64,000 nt of DNA from Actinacidiphila paucisporea. Lineage in GTDB: Bacteria; Actinomycetota; Actinomycetes; Streptomycetales; Streptomycetaceae. This document shows positions 53,006 through 61,946 of the stretch, piece by piece. The notes under the pieces are model-generated. The model was not told where the DNA came from and did no database searches. It worked only from the letters and a program-made list of their open reading frames with translations. Made by a program: the position numbers and the translations under genes. Numbering within the stretch: position 1 is the stretch's first letter; each line of letters begins with the position of its first letter. Location: the NCBI RefSeq assembly GCF_900142575.1, contig NZ_FRBI01000007.1, positions 1-64,000 of the forward strand. Reading direction: 5' to 3'.

Positions 53006-53613
53006 GGCCGGCCCCGGCGGCCCTGGCCGCGGGCCTCGAACGGATCGGCCGCGTCGCCGCGCTCCAGCGGGCGGATCTCCCGGCTGCCGGCGGGGTCCAT
53101 CGCCGTGGACAGCAGTTGCAGGCCGAGCCGCAGCCGGCGCCGCGACTCGTCGGCGCTCACCCCGAGGCCGGCGGCGGCGTCGCGGTAGTCGAGGCGCTCG
53201 CGGTAGGCCAGTTCGAGCGCGTCGCGCAGCGGCGCGGGCATCGAGGTGACGATGAAGTCGGCGCGGGCAGCGGTGTTGGCCTCGCGGACTCTGGCCTCGA
53301 CCTGGCTGGGGGTGGAGTGCCCGCGGCTCTCGTACTGCCGCAGCCGGTGCACGGCCTGGCTCTGGGTGAGGGCGGCGATCCAGGACCGCAGCGAACCGCG
53401 CTTGGGGTCGTAGTCGTCCGGATTCTCCCAGATGTAGCCGAAGACCTCGCGGGTGATCAGGTCGGCCGCCTCGTCGTCATCGAGCACCCGGTGGGCCAGG
53501 TTGTGCACGAGTGAGGCGTAGCGGTCGTACAGCTCGCCGAGTGCGGCCTCCTCGCCGCGTGCGAGCCGCTGCTGCATCTTGCGGTCCCAGCGCGGCGGTG
53601 CGGGTGTCGCCAT
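53002..53613 (-). CDS. ECF-like RNA polymerase sigma factor
   Basis: 203 aa. Region 2: EAALGELYDRYASLVHNLAHRVLDDDEAADLITREVFGYIW and RGSLRSWIAALTQSQAVHRLR. Region 4: LRDALELAYRERLDYRDAAAGLGVSADESRRRLRLGLQLL. No region 3, so it is of the ECF/group IV size. It is followed directly by an overlapping zinc-finger anti-sigma-like gene, the usual ECF arrangement, in which the anti-sigma holds it inactive until a signal arrives. Target promoter unknown. Confidence 0.9.
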   Translation of the reverse strand: MATPAPPRWDRKMQQRLARGEEAALGELYDRYASLVHNLAHRVLDDDEAADLITREVFGYIWENPDDYDPKRGSLRSWIAALTQSQAVHRLRQYESRGHSTPSQVEARVREANTAARADFIVTSMPAPLRDALELAYRERLDYRDAAAGLGVSADESRRRLRLGLQLLSTAMDPAGSREIRPLERGDAADPFEARGQGRRGRP

Positions 53614-53848
53614 CTGCCGCCCCTTTGTCCGTCGGCCGCCTCACCGGCCAGCCGGCCGCTGCCCTTCGACCGTACCCGCCGCCCGCCGGGGCGTGCGCCC
53701 CTTTGCACCAACCTGGCCCCTCATGTGAACGCTTCTGTCGGTCTGTTATCCGGGTGTGACCGGGAGATTGCAGAGTTACGGCTGAGAACGGGCATAGGCT
53801 CGTCGTGATGACGAACCTGAACCCGACAGCGAGGCGAGGTGCGGTCCC

Positions 53849-54223
53849 GTGCTGGTGACCCGGGCCGAGCGAGACGGCTGGGCGGTGGTGACGGTCGCGG
53901 GCGAGATGGACCTGATCTCATCGCCCGCGGTACGGCAGAAGGTCCATGACGCGGTCGCTGACGGGCGGCGCAGCCTCGTGCTCGACCTGGCAGATGTGCG
54001 CTTCTGCGACTCCAGCGGGGTGGGCGTGCTGATCGGCGCCCGCCGGCTGATGCGGTCCTGCGCCGGACGGCTGCGGATCGTGCTGCCCGAGGAGGGCGCG
54101 GCCGCCGGCGACGCCGCACACGTCAACCGGGTGCTCGCCGCGCTCGGGGTACGCCGGCTGTTCGAGGTCTTCCCCGACCTGACCGCGGCCACCGACGAGA
54201 CCGCCCAGCCGTTGAGCGCCTGA
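53849..54223 (+). CDS. STAS-domain anti-sigma factor antagonist
   Basis: 124 aa from a GTG with GAGGT 9 nt upstream. SpoIIAA/RsbV-like fold: VVTVAGEMDLISSPAVRQKV, LVLDLADVRFCDSSGVGVLIGARR, with the phosphorylatable serine in DSSG (Ser55/Ser56). In partner switching the unphosphorylated antagonist sequesters an anti-sigma kinase. The HATPase protein encoded 365 bp downstream is a candidate partner. Lies back to back with the sigma gene. Confidence 0.92.
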   Translation: MLVTRAERDGWAVVTVAGEMDLISSPAVRQKVHDAVADGRRSLVLDLADVRFCDSSGVGVLIGARRLMRSCAGRLRIVLPEEGAAAGDAAHVNRVLAALGVRRLFEVFPDLTAATDETAQPLSA

Positions 54224-54588
54224 CCGGCCGCAGCGGCCCGTCGGCGTCGTCCGATTACGGAGCGTCCACACGGAGTTGTGTCCGATGCGTGACTTGTCGC
54301 GCGGCGGAGTCGGAGTCCACCTCGGGTACGCTCCATCGGGTGCGCGTACGTTCAAGGCCGCTCGGAAGCACCGCCCGGTACAGCCGGGTGGTACCCAGGC
54401 CTGGGCGTTCCGTGTCCCGCCCGACGCGCCGCACAGTATGCAGCACCCGCTGTCGATCGCGCTGGAATATGACGGAAGCGCTTGTTCCGGTGACCGCCGG
54501 TCGATCATGCTGTGTGAAGTCGGGATCACGCTCGGTGATCCCGGGCAGGCGTGAGGCCTTGTGTCCGCCGGTTCGGATGGTGTGATCA
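54224..54588. other. 365-bp region between STAS and HATPase genes with a hairpin
   Basis: CGGGATCAC (54521-54529), loop GCTCG, GTGATCCCG (54535-54543): a perfect 9-bp dyad, 45 bp before the HATPase start. It could be a terminator for the STAS gene or an operator. GC content dips around 54450-54560, suggesting a promoter. No gene is supported. Confidence 0.5.
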
Positions 54589-54996
54589 GTGCAGATGCTG
54601 CAGGTGCAACTGGAGGTCGGCGTGGACCCCGCGGAAGTGGGGCGGGCGCGCCGCTGGGCGAGGTCCCGGCTGGTCGGATCCGGAATAGGTGCCGACGAGC
54701 CGGTCGCCGAGACTCTGATCCTGCTCATCTCGGAACTGGTCACCAACGCGGTGGTGCACACCGGCTGCCCGGCGGTGCTGCGGATGCTCTTCCCCGCCGC
54801 TCCCGCCGCACCGGTACGCGTCGAGGTCGCCGACACCAGCATGAACCCGCCGGCCCCGCGGCACGCCCAGCGCGACGAGACCGGCGGGCGCGGGCTCGAA
54901 CTCGTCGACGGCCTCGCCGACCGTTGGGGATGGCAGCCCGAGGGCGCGGGGAAGCAGATCTGGTGCGAGGTCGACCGCGCCGCCGCCCTGCGCTGA
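54589..54996 (+). CDS. HATPase-domain anti-sigma-type regulator (RsbW-like)
   Basis: 135 aa, GTG start. GHKL fold: N-box LILLISELVTNAVVHTG with catalytic Glu and Asn, G1-type VEVADTSMNPPAP (the D-x-S form common in streptomycete HATPase_c_2 proteins), and G2 GGRGLELVDGLADRWGW. Such proteins act as serine kinases and anti-sigma factors, switching with STAS antagonists. The nearby STAS gene is an obvious candidate partner; the sigma factor controlled is not evident, since the adjacent ECF type normally uses ZAS partners. Confidence 0.88.
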   Translation: MQMLQVQLEVGVDPAEVGRARRWARSRLVGSGIGADEPVAETLILLISELVTNAVVHTGCPAVLRMLFPAAPAAPVRVEVADTSMNPPAPRHAQRDETGGRGLELVDGLADRWGWQPEGAGKQIWCEVDRAAALR

Positions 54997-55051
54997 CCTC
55001 GATCGCCCGCGACCGGAGTCCGGCCTGACCACCTGGTCGATGCGTGCGCCT

Positions 55052-56122
55052 TTACTCGCGCCCGGACGGCTGGAAGGTCCGCCGGTAGGCGGTCGGTGAC
55101 ACCCCGAGTGTCACCTGGAGATGCTGCCGCATCGAGGCTCCGGTGCCGAAACCGGCCTTCCTGGCGACCCGGTCCACGCTCAGGTCGGTCGACTCCAGCA
55201 GCTGCCTGGCCAGTTCGACCCGCTGCTGCGTCAGCCAGCGGCCCGCGCTCATCCCGACCTCCTCCCGGAAGCGCCGGGTGAAGGTGCGTACGCTCATCGA
55301 CTCCCGCTCGGCCAACTGCCGCAGTGTGAGCGGCTGGTCCAGCCGGTCGAGCGCCCATGCCCTGGCCCGCTCGGTGCTGGCCAGCTGCGGCTCGGGGAGC
55401 GGCCGGCGGATGTACTGCGCCTGACCGCCCTCGCGGTGCGGCGGCACCACGGTGCGGCGGGACACCGAGTTCGCGACCGCCGTCCCGCAGTCCCGGCGCA
55501 CGATGTGCAGGCACAGGTCGATACCCGCGGCCACCCCCGCCGAGGTCAGCACGTCCCCGTCGTCCACGTACAGCACGTCGGGGTCGACCCTGACCTGCGG
55601 GAAGAGCCGCTGGAAGTGGTCGGCGCTGGTCCAGTGCGTGGTCGCCGGACGGCCGTCCAGCAGGCCCGCGGCGGCCAGCAGATACGAACCGGTGCAGATC
55701 GACACGACCCGGGTGCCGGGCCTGATCGCCGCGAAGGCGCCCTGCAGCGGCTCGGTGAGCACCCCTTCGGTGTAGACCGGCCCCAGTTCGTGGGACGCGG
55801 GCACGACCACGGTGTCGGCCTGGGCCAGCGCCTCCACCCCGTGCGGCACCACGACCGAGAAGTCGGCGTCGGTCCGCACCTCGCCGGGCTCGATGCTGCA
55901 CGTCACGATCTCGTACAGCGGCGCACCGTCCTCGGTGCCCTTGGCGGAACCGAAGATCCGCAGCGGGATGCCCAGTTCGAAGGGGATCACCCCGTCGATC
56001 GCGAACACCGCGACACGGTGCCTCTCCGGGTGCCGGAAGACCTCGGCGGAGGCTCCGGTGCCGGGTGCGGCGGGCCTCGGGTGTGCGGGTGGGGACGCCG
56101 GAAGTGGGGGCGGGACGGCCAT
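55052..56122 (-). CDS. GlxA-family AraC/DJ-1 fusion transcriptional regulator
   Basis: 356 aa from the ATG encoding MAVPPPLPAS; an ATG at 56149 is an alternative. A DJ-1/PfpI-like domain (~35-205) has HRVAVFAIDGVIPFELGIPLRIFG and CTGSYLLAAAGLLDGRPATTHW. An AraC-type DNA-binding domain follows (~240-356), with two helix-turn-helices (LTLRQLAERESMSVRTFTRRFREEVG, LSVDRVARKAGFGTGASMRQHLQ). It likely controls the divergent MFS gene, 70 bp away. The Cys in CTGS is at the DJ-1 nucleophile-elbow position. Confidence 0.92.
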   Translation of the reverse strand: MAVPPPLPASPPAHPRPAAPGTGASAEVFRHPERHRVAVFAIDGVIPFELGIPLRIFGSAKGTEDGAPLYEIVTCSIEPGEVRTDADFSVVVPHGVEALAQADTVVVPASHELGPVYTEGVLTEPLQGAFAAIRPGTRVVSICTGSYLLAAAGLLDGRPATTHWTSADHFQRLFPQVRVDPDVLYVDDGDVLTSAGVAAGIDLCLHIVRRDCGTAVANSVSRRTVVPPHREGGQAQYIRRPLPEPQLASTERARAWALDRLDQPLTLRQLAERESMSVRTFTRRFREEVGMSAGRWLTQQRVELARQLLESTDLSVDRVARKAGFGTGASMRQHLQVTLGVSPTAYRRTFQPSGRE

Positions 56123-56192
56123 GGCTCGATTCTTGCATATCGTGGCCATCGGGCCACTCGCTGCCTCGGACAGGCCGCCGGAGACTGATCAC

Positions 56193-57518
56193 GTGACGCA
56201 GACATCTCAAGCCCCCGCGCCCGCCACCGGCGCTGTCCCTGCCACTCCCGGCCGCCGGCCGCCCCTGCACCGCGCCTGGGTCGTCGCCGCCGTCACCTTC
56301 GTGACGCTGATCGGTGCCGCCGCGTTCGCCTCCCTCCCGGGCCTGCTGATCGACCCGCTGCACTCCGAATTCGGTTGGTCGCGGGGCATGATCGGCCTGG
56401 CCGTGTCGATCAACCTCGCGCTGTACGGGATCACCGCGCCCTTCGCCGCCGCGCTGATGGACCGCTTCGGCATCCGGCGGGTCGTCGTCTGCGCCCTGCT
56501 GACGATCGCCCTGGGGGCGGGGCTGACCGTCTCCATGACGCAGGTCTGGCAACTCATCCTGTGCTGGGGCGTCCTGGTCGGCCTCGGCAGCGGGTCCATG
56601 GCCCTCGCCTTCGCCGCCACCGTCACCAACCGGTGGTTCGTCGCCCGCCGCGGCCTGGTCACCGGCGTCCTCACCGCGGCAGGCGCGGCGGGGCAGCTGG
56701 TCTTCCTGCCGCTGCTGTCCTGGATCACCGAGAACCACGGCTGGCGGCCGGCCGCCGCGATCGTGGCCTGCGCCGCGGTCGCCGTCGTCCCCTTCGTGTG
56801 GTTCCTGCTGCGCGACCACCCCGCCGACGTGAACGTGGCACCCTACGGCGCACCGCAGTTCGTCCCCAAGCCGCCGCCCGCAAGCGGCGCGGCGACCCGC
56901 ACCCTCAGGGCCTTGCGCGAGGCCTCGCGCACCGGCACCTTCTGGCTGCTCGCGGGCTCGTTCGCGATCTGCGGCGCCTCCACCAACGGCCTGGTCAAGA
57001 CGCACTTCGTGCCCGCCGCCCACGACCACGGCATGCCCGTGACGGCCGCCGCCTCACTTCTCGCCGTCATCGGGGTCTTCGACATCGTGGGCACGGTGGC
57101 CTCCGGATGGTTCACCGACCGCATGTCGCCGCGACGGCTGCTGGCCGTCTACTACGGCCTGCGCGGACTCTCGCTCATGTTCCTCCCCATGCTGCTCGCC
57201 GACAGCGTCCACCCGCCGATGGTGCTGTTCATCGTCTTCTACGGCCTCGACTGGGTCGCCACGGTGCCGCCGACGATCGCCCTGTGCCGCGAGCACTACG
57301 GCGAGAACAGCGCGATCGTCTTCGGATGGGTGCTGGCAGCCCACCAGATCGGTGCCGCGCTCGTCGCCTATCTCGGCGGGGTGGCCCGTGATGCGTTCGG
57401 TTCGTACGACGTCGTCTGGTACACCTCCGGTGCCTTGTGCGCGGTGGCCGCGCTGATGTCCCTGGTGATCCGCCGGCGGCCGGTCGTCGCGCCTGCCGCG
57501 ATGCCGGTCGTCGTGTGA
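56193..57518 (+). CDS. MFS transporter (OxlT/monocarboxylate-like)
   Basis: 441 aa from the GTG at 56193, with GGAG 9 nt upstream. Twelve helices: WVVAAVTFVTLIGAAAFASLPG, LLIDPLHSEFGWSRGMIGLAVSINLALYG, LMDRFGIRRVV (loop 2-3 motif), GSGSMALAFAATVTNRWFVARRGLVTGVLTA. The RRGLVTG motif and FGWSR are typical of the oxalate/formate and monocarboxylate groups. Divergent from the GlxA-type regulator, so probably under its control. A palindromic terminator follows. Confidence 0.9.
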   Translation: MTQTSQAPAPATGAVPATPGRRPPLHRAWVVAAVTFVTLIGAAAFASLPGLLIDPLHSEFGWSRGMIGLAVSINLALYGITAPFAAALMDRFGIRRVVVCALLTIALGAGLTVSMTQVWQLILCWGVLVGLGSGSMALAFAATVTNRWFVARRGLVTGVLTAAGAAGQLVFLPLLSWITENHGWRPAAAIVACAAVAVVPFVWFLLRDHPADVNVAPYGAPQFVPKPPPASGAATRTLRALREASRTGTFWLLAGSFAICGASTNGLVKTHFVPAAHDHGMPVTAAASLLAVIGVFDIVGTVASGWFTDRMSPRRLLAVYYGLRGLSLMFLPMLLADSVHPPMVLFIVFYGLDWVATVPPTIALCREHYGENSAIVFGWVLAAHQIGAALVAYLGGVARDAFGSYDVVWYTSGALCAVAALMSLVIRRRPVVAPAAMPVVV

Positions 57519-57555
57519 ACGGACCGCCGCACGCCTCCGGTTCCGCATCCGCCGA

Positions 57556-57577
57556 CGATCACTCGCACGAGTGATCG
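57556..57577. terminator. Bidirectional hairpin between convergent genes
   Basis: CGATCACTCG (57556-57565), CA, CGAGTGATCG (57568-57577): a perfect 10-bp dyad, 37 bp after the MFS stop and 19 bp from the monooxygenase stop. It fits a shared terminator, but its small centre also allows a protein-binding site. Confidence 0.65.
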
Positions 57578-57596
57578 ATCCTGGTGTCGCCGCAGG

Positions 57597-58766
57597 TCAG
57601 CGGCGGATGCGGGACGCCGCCTTGGCGATCCGGACGGCGTCGATCGCCATTTCGCGGAACATCCCGCTGATCGGGTTGGTGAAGCCCGTGAAGAACAGCC
57701 CCGGCGCCCCCGGCGGGGTGCGCGCCCCGTGCACCACCGGGCGGCCGCGGCGGTCGAGCACTCCCAGATGGCCGACCAGCCCTTCCAGGCCACGCCGGTA
57801 GCCGGTCGCGGCGACCACGACCTCCGGGGCGATCTGCGAGCCGTCCGCGAGATGCACCTCGGCGCCCTCGAAACGCTCGACGGCGGCGACGGGTTCGACG
57901 CGCCGCGAGCGCACCGCGTCGATCAGCCCGACGTCCTGCACCGGGATCGCCCCGTCGAGCACCCGCGCGTACAGCCCGCTCTCCGGCAGGGGCAGGCCGT
58001 ACGCGGACAGGTCGGGCACGCTCATCCGCTCGATGTAAGGCGCCACCCGGTCGACCAGCCGCGGCGGCAGCCGCCGTACGAGGATGCCGCTGGCCTGCGC
58101 CGGCCAGCCCGCGGTCGAGCGGCGCATGATGTGCGGCGGGGTGCGTACCGCCAGCCGTACCCGGCCCGCACCGCCCTCGACCAGGTCGACCGCGATCTCG
58201 GCGCCGGTGTTGCCGACCCCCACGACCAGGACGTCGCGGCCGGCGTAGGGCGCCGCGTTGCGGTAGGCGGCCGCGTGCAGCAGCTCGCCGGGGAACGTGT
58301 CGCGGCCCGGCCAGTCGGGTATGTGCGGCGTGTGATTGTGGCCGGTGGCCACGACGACGACGGGGGAGCGGAGCACCCGGCCGCCGTTGGCGGGCAACTC
58401 CCAGCCCGCGTCGCCGCGCTCGACGCGGTCCACGGTGATCCCGGTCGCGATGTCGAGGCTGTGGTGCTCGGCGTACTGCTCCAGGTAGCGGACGACGTCG
58501 TCCCGGCCCACCCAGCGGCCGTACGCGCGGGGTATCCGCAGTCCCGGCAGGGCGGAGAGTCTTCGGGTGGTGTGCAGGTGCAGCCGGTCGTAGTGGCCGC
58601 GCCAGGACGCGCCGAGCTGCTCCGCGCGCTCCAGGACCAGGGGGCGTACGCCGTGGTGCCGCAGCGCCGCCGCCGTGGCCAGGCCGCCCGGACCTGCCCC
58701 GATCACGATCGCGTCCGGAGTGGCGGCCGTGCCCGCCGGCGCGGGGGGCGAGGTGGGGTCGGACAT
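57597..58766 (-). CDS. Flavin-containing monooxygenase
   Basis: 389 aa, ATG with CAGGAG 6 nt upstream. FAD site GAGPGGLATAAAL (residues ~23-35), NADPH site GVGNTGAEIAVDL (mid-protein), a WRGHYDRLHLHT segment after the first domain, and the FMO-type motif VVAATGYRRG. It resembles plant YUCCA-like and bacterial class B monooxygenases, oxidising soft heteroatoms or carbonyls in the cytosol. Substrate unknown. Ends in a gap holding a shared hairpin. Confidence 0.9.
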   Translation of the reverse strand: MSDPTSPPAPAGTAATPDAIVIGAGPGGLATAAALRHHGVRPLVLERAEQLGASWRGHYDRLHLHTTRRLSALPGLRIPRAYGRWVGRDDVVRYLEQYAEHHSLDIATGITVDRVERGDAGWELPANGGRVLRSPVVVVATGHNHTPHIPDWPGRDTFPGELLHAAAYRNAAPYAGRDVLVVGVGNTGAEIAVDLVEGGAGRVRLAVRTPPHIMRRSTAGWPAQASGILVRRLPPRLVDRVAPYIERMSVPDLSAYGLPLPESGLYARVLDGAIPVQDVGLIDAVRSRRVEPVAAVERFEGAEVHLADGSQIAPEVVVAATGYRRGLEGLVGHLGVLDRRGRPVVHGARTPPGAPGLFFTGFTNPISGMFREMAIDAVRIAKAASRIRR

Positions 58767-58855
58767 GCGGAACTCCTGTAGTAGGGCGGCGTGGTGGTGC
58801 GGTCGAGAGCGTAACCGCTGGGGCGCGGGGCGCTGTCCGGGCGTGCGGGAACTGG

Positions 58856-59752
58856 TCAGGCGCGGGTGGCGCTGTGGTAGAGCGCGAGGACGGCGTCGGA
58901 GAAGAAGGGGCTGTAGGAGACGCGGTCGTCGGGACCGCCGCCGTCGAGGCCGCCGATCAGGCCGACCACCGTGCCGGTCCGGGTCCTGGCGTCGAAGGCG
59001 AGCAGCCACGGGCTGCCCGACGTGCCGGCGGCGAAGCCGTCGCAGACCAAGCGCAGTTGGCGCCGCGCGCCGAGGCGTTCCGTGGTGGCCGTGCAGGTGA
59101 TCGCCCGGTCGGCCGGGTCGCTGCCGAGCCGCGGATAGCCGACGACGGTGACCCGGTCGCGGTAACCGGGCGTGCGCGCCAGGCGGTTGGCGCCGGTGGC
59201 GTCCTCGATACGCCGCCCGTGCGGATCGGGGCGCACCCGCGCGAAGGCGACGTCATAGTCGGAGGCCGCGTCGTCGTCCGGAGCCCAGCGCGGGTCGGTG
59301 AAGACCTGGTCGACCGCCCAGATCCCGTACGGCTGCCGGTCGGCGCCGGCGCGATACTGCGGTACGAAGCCGATGTCGCTTCCGGGCTCGCAGTGAGCCG
59401 CGGTGAGGATGAGGTCGCGGCCGGGGCTGTGGACCACGCTGGCGGTGCAGTAGTGCCCGGCCAGGTCGTCGCCGACGGAGAAGAGCACGCCCACGGTGGG
59501 CAACCCGGCGAAACGCACCGCGGATCCCGGCGGCCCTGGGGCTGTGGGACCGGCGGCCGCCTGCGCGACCGGTGGCAGCCGGCGGCCCGAGGCCGGCATC
59601 GAGCCGGCCATCCGCTCGGGCGTCCAGAAGCGGGCGGCCGCCTGCGCGGTCCAGTCCGGCGCGCTGGGGAGACCGCCGTGCACCGGCCACAGCACGGCCA
59701 GCAGCGTGAGCAGCAGGGTGGATGTCAGCGGCAGCATGACGCGTCGCAGCAC
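58856..59752 (-). CDS. Secreted trypsin-like serine protease
   Basis: 298 aa. Signal peptide or anchor (LPLTSTLLLTLLAVLWPVHG), a propeptide-like Ala/Pro stretch, then an S1 domain with the triad: His in LTAAHCEPG, Asp in SDYDVAFARV, and Ser in AAGTSGSPWLLAF. The pairs YCTAS-AAHC and CTATT-LVCDG give likely disulfides. An S1-fold secreted peptidase of the V8/trypsin type. No cognate inhibitor gene adjoins it. Confidence 0.9.
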   Translation of the reverse strand: MLRRVMLPLTSTLLLTLLAVLWPVHGGLPSAPDWTAQAAARFWTPERMAGSMPASGRRLPPVAQAAAGPTAPGPPGSAVRFAGLPTVGVLFSVGDDLAGHYCTASVVHSPGRDLILTAAHCEPGSDIGFVPQYRAGADRQPYGIWAVDQVFTDPRWAPDDDAASDYDVAFARVRPDPHGRRIEDATGANRLARTPGYRDRVTVVGYPRLGSDPADRAITCTATTERLGARRQLRLVCDGFAAGTSGSPWLLAFDARTRTGTVVGLIGGLDGGGPDDRVSYSPFFSDAVLALYHSATRA

Positions 59753-59939
59753 GGGAGTCGGCCCCTTCGGCGCCGGAGGGCGGGTCGCGGGAGCGCGGTC
59801 CGCCGGCGGCAGGCCGCACCGGCCGTACGGTCACACGCCCGGCCGTCGTCCGCGGCGCTCCCGCTGACCGGGAGCCGTGCGGCACATCATGCCCCGCCGC
59901 GCCGCCTGCCGGCCGCCGTCACGCGCCCGCCGCGCGCCG

Positions 59940-60587
59940 CTACTTCGGCGGCTTCTTGCCGGTCACGCCGAGATGCACCAGCAGCGCCAGGTTCGGCTTG
60001 AGGTCGGCCTGCTTGACACCCGAGCCGGTGAAGCCCTTCTGGTGGGCGGCGACCCCGGCCAGCATGGTCACCAGCGAGCCGGCGATGGCGGGCGCGCTGA
60101 CGTCCTTGTCGACCCGGCCCTTGCCCTGCAGCTCCTTGATGGACTCGGTGAGCGAGCCCGTCACCGCGGTGAGGATCCTGGTGCGGATCTTGGAGAAACG
60201 TTTATCCCCCTCCGCGGCGCCCAGGTCGATGACGCGGAGGATCGCGTCGTTCTTCCGCCAGAAGGAGAAGAAGCCGTCGACCAGTTCGTCGGCCGCCTGG
60301 GCGCCGGACTTGCCGACCCAGGAGCGGCCCGCGACCAGTCCGGTCAGGCTCGCCCCCTCCTTCGCCATCTCGTCGGCGAGCTCCAGGACGGCGCCCTCGA
60401 CGTCGGGGAAGTACTGGTAGAACGTGGCGGGCGAGGTGCCGGCCATCCGTGCGACGTCGATCACCTTGACGTCCCGGTACGGCGACGTGCTGAGCATCTC
60501 GCCCAGGCAGTCGAGCAGCTTCTGCCGTGTCGCCTGCCCTCGGCGACCCGCGACACGTCCGTCGACGGTGCGAACTTGTCCTGTCAT
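59940..60587 (-). CDS. TetR-family transcriptional regulator
   Basis: 215 aa. N-terminal helix-turn-helix: ATRQKLLDCLGEMLSTSPYRDVKVIDVARMAGTSPATFYQYFPDVEGAVLELADEM, whose TSPATFYQYF is the recognition helix. The C-terminal ligand-binding domain is helical, with a Lys-rich end (GKKPPK). Ligand and targets unknown; no operon partner on its strand, and 327 bp separate it from the divergent VOC gene. Confidence 0.92.
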   Translation of the reverse strand: MTGQVRTVDGRVAGRRGQATRQKLLDCLGEMLSTSPYRDVKVIDVARMAGTSPATFYQYFPDVEGAVLELADEMAKEGASLTGLVAGRSWVGKSGAQAADELVDGFFSFWRKNDAILRVIDLGAAEGDKRFSKIRTRILTAVTGSLTESIKELQGKGRVDKDVSAPAIAGSLVTMLAGVAAHQKGFTGSGVKQADLKPNLALLVHLGVTGKKPPK

Positions 60588-60914
60588 GCCGTCAGTTTAC
60601 CGGCGCGCGACCCCCGCGCGATTTGGCCGCGTGCAAATGGGGAGAGGGTGTCTGGTGGTACGGAAGACGCAGGTCAATGAGGGTTTCCAGCAGCTAACCG
60701 GAACCTGCTTTCGACCCCTTCCATGGGCTGATTTGCGCCATCCGTGAGCTTTTGTGGTGCGTGGTGGGCGGCTGGCGACCGGTCAGCGGCGGCCCCTCGC
60801 AAGAATTGACCATACGTTCGAATTAGGCCTCCTGCTGTGGGGAAGATCACTGACTACGGTGGCAGAAACGGCCGTCGAGCCGATGGCGACCACACGCGAG
60901 AGGGAGACAGGACC
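60588..60914. other. 327-bp divergent region between tetR and VOC genes; no gene seen
   Basis: Holds A/T-richer stretches (60650-60760 and 60800-60830) that may be promoters, among them TTGACCATACG near 60806. The end carries GAGGGAGACAGGACC, the VOC ribosome site. I see no strong dyad that could be called a TetR operator. Confidence 0.4.
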
Positions 60915-61709
60915 ATGTCCGTATTCAACGAAGGCGTGCCCTGCTGGGCCGACGCGGCGCTGCCCGACCTGGCGGCCGGCCGGCGGTTTTACGGCGAGCT
61001 GTTCGGCTGGACCTTCGACGACCAGGGAGAGGAATTCGGGCACTACACCCTGGCCCTGCGTGACGGGAAGTCGGCAGCCGCCCTGATGAGCAAGCCGGAT
61101 CCCGCGATGCCCACCGCCTGGGCCCTCTATCTCGCCTCGACCGACGCGACCGGCGCCGCCGCCAGGATCGGCGCGGCCGGCGGGCAGGTCGTCTTCGGGC
61201 CTGACAAGGCGGGCGAGGCCGGCGTGATGCTGGGTGCGGTCGACCCCGGCGGCTCCCTGTTCGGCGTGTGGCAGGCCGGCGAGCACCAGGGCTTCGAGAT
61301 CGCCGACCAGCCGGGCGCCTTCTGCTGGGCGGAGAACCACACGCGGGACGCGGCGGCCGTCGACCCCTTCTACGAGGCACTGTTCGGCTACCGGGCCGAG
61401 CAGATCGGCGACGGCCTGCACTTCGACTACAAGGTGTGGTCGCCGGCCGGCGACCCGGAGCTGCAGATCGGCGGGCGGTTGCGGCTGGACGGCGGCCTGC
61501 CGGACGAGCAGCCCTCGGCCTTCCGTATCTACTTCGCGGTGGACGACTGCGACGCCGCCGTCGCGACGGTGCGCGAGCTCGGCGGCCGGGTGACCGAAGA
61601 GCCCGCGGATTCGCCCTTCGGCAGGCTCGCCACCGTCACCGACGACCAGGGCGCGGTCTTCAAGGTCATCGATCCTCAGCGCAAGGAGGGCTCCATAGAG
61701 GGGAGTTGA
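60915..61709 (+). CDS. Two-domain VOC-family protein
   Basis: 264 aa from the ATG at 60915 with GAGGGAGACAGG upstream. Two vicinal-oxygen-chelate repeats: ~1-125 (GVPCWADAALPDLAAGRRFYGELFGWTF, VDPGGSLFGVWQAGEH) and ~130-260 (GAFCWAENHTRDAAAVDPFYEALFGYRAEQ, VTDDQGAVFKVIDPQ). This matches the glyoxalase/bleomycin-resistance-like proteins frequent in streptomycetes, often called hydroxylases without evidence. It may bind a small molecule or act as a dioxygenase-like enzyme. Confidence 0.9.
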   Translation: MSVFNEGVPCWADAALPDLAAGRRFYGELFGWTFDDQGEEFGHYTLALRDGKSAAALMSKPDPAMPTAWALYLASTDATGAAARIGAAGGQVVFGPDKAGEAGVMLGAVDPGGSLFGVWQAGEHQGFEIADQPGAFCWAENHTRDAAAVDPFYEALFGYRAEQIGDGLHFDYKVWSPAGDPELQIGGRLRLDGGLPDEQPSAFRIYFAVDDCDAAVATVRELGGRVTEEPADSPFGRLATVTDDQGAVFKVIDPQRKEGSIEGS

Positions 61710-61946
61710 CCAACATCTGATCCTTTCCGGCGCGTTGTGCCGCTGCCGGGACGACGGGTGGCGGATGATAACGAGTTCGCTCCCTGGGCGTGTCGTGACG
61801 GCCCCGGGTTCGCAACAGGCGCCCTTCCCAGGAACAATCAGGTCCGTACTCTGGCGTGGGCGCGGGTAACGGACCGCGAAGGGCAGGACGCACGGACGCG
61901 GAGCACGGCCGCAACAACGCGGGTACGGGGAGGTGGCAGGGTAGTG

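Noticed and set aside
54276..54554. Small plus-strand frames between STAS and HATPase genes
   Set aside because: No ribosome site, and Arg/Pro-rich products without hydrophobic or folded pattern.
57729..58781. 350-codon plus-strand frame opposite the flavin monooxygenase
   Set aside because: Shadow of the minus-strand gene, which has both dinucleotide-binding motifs.
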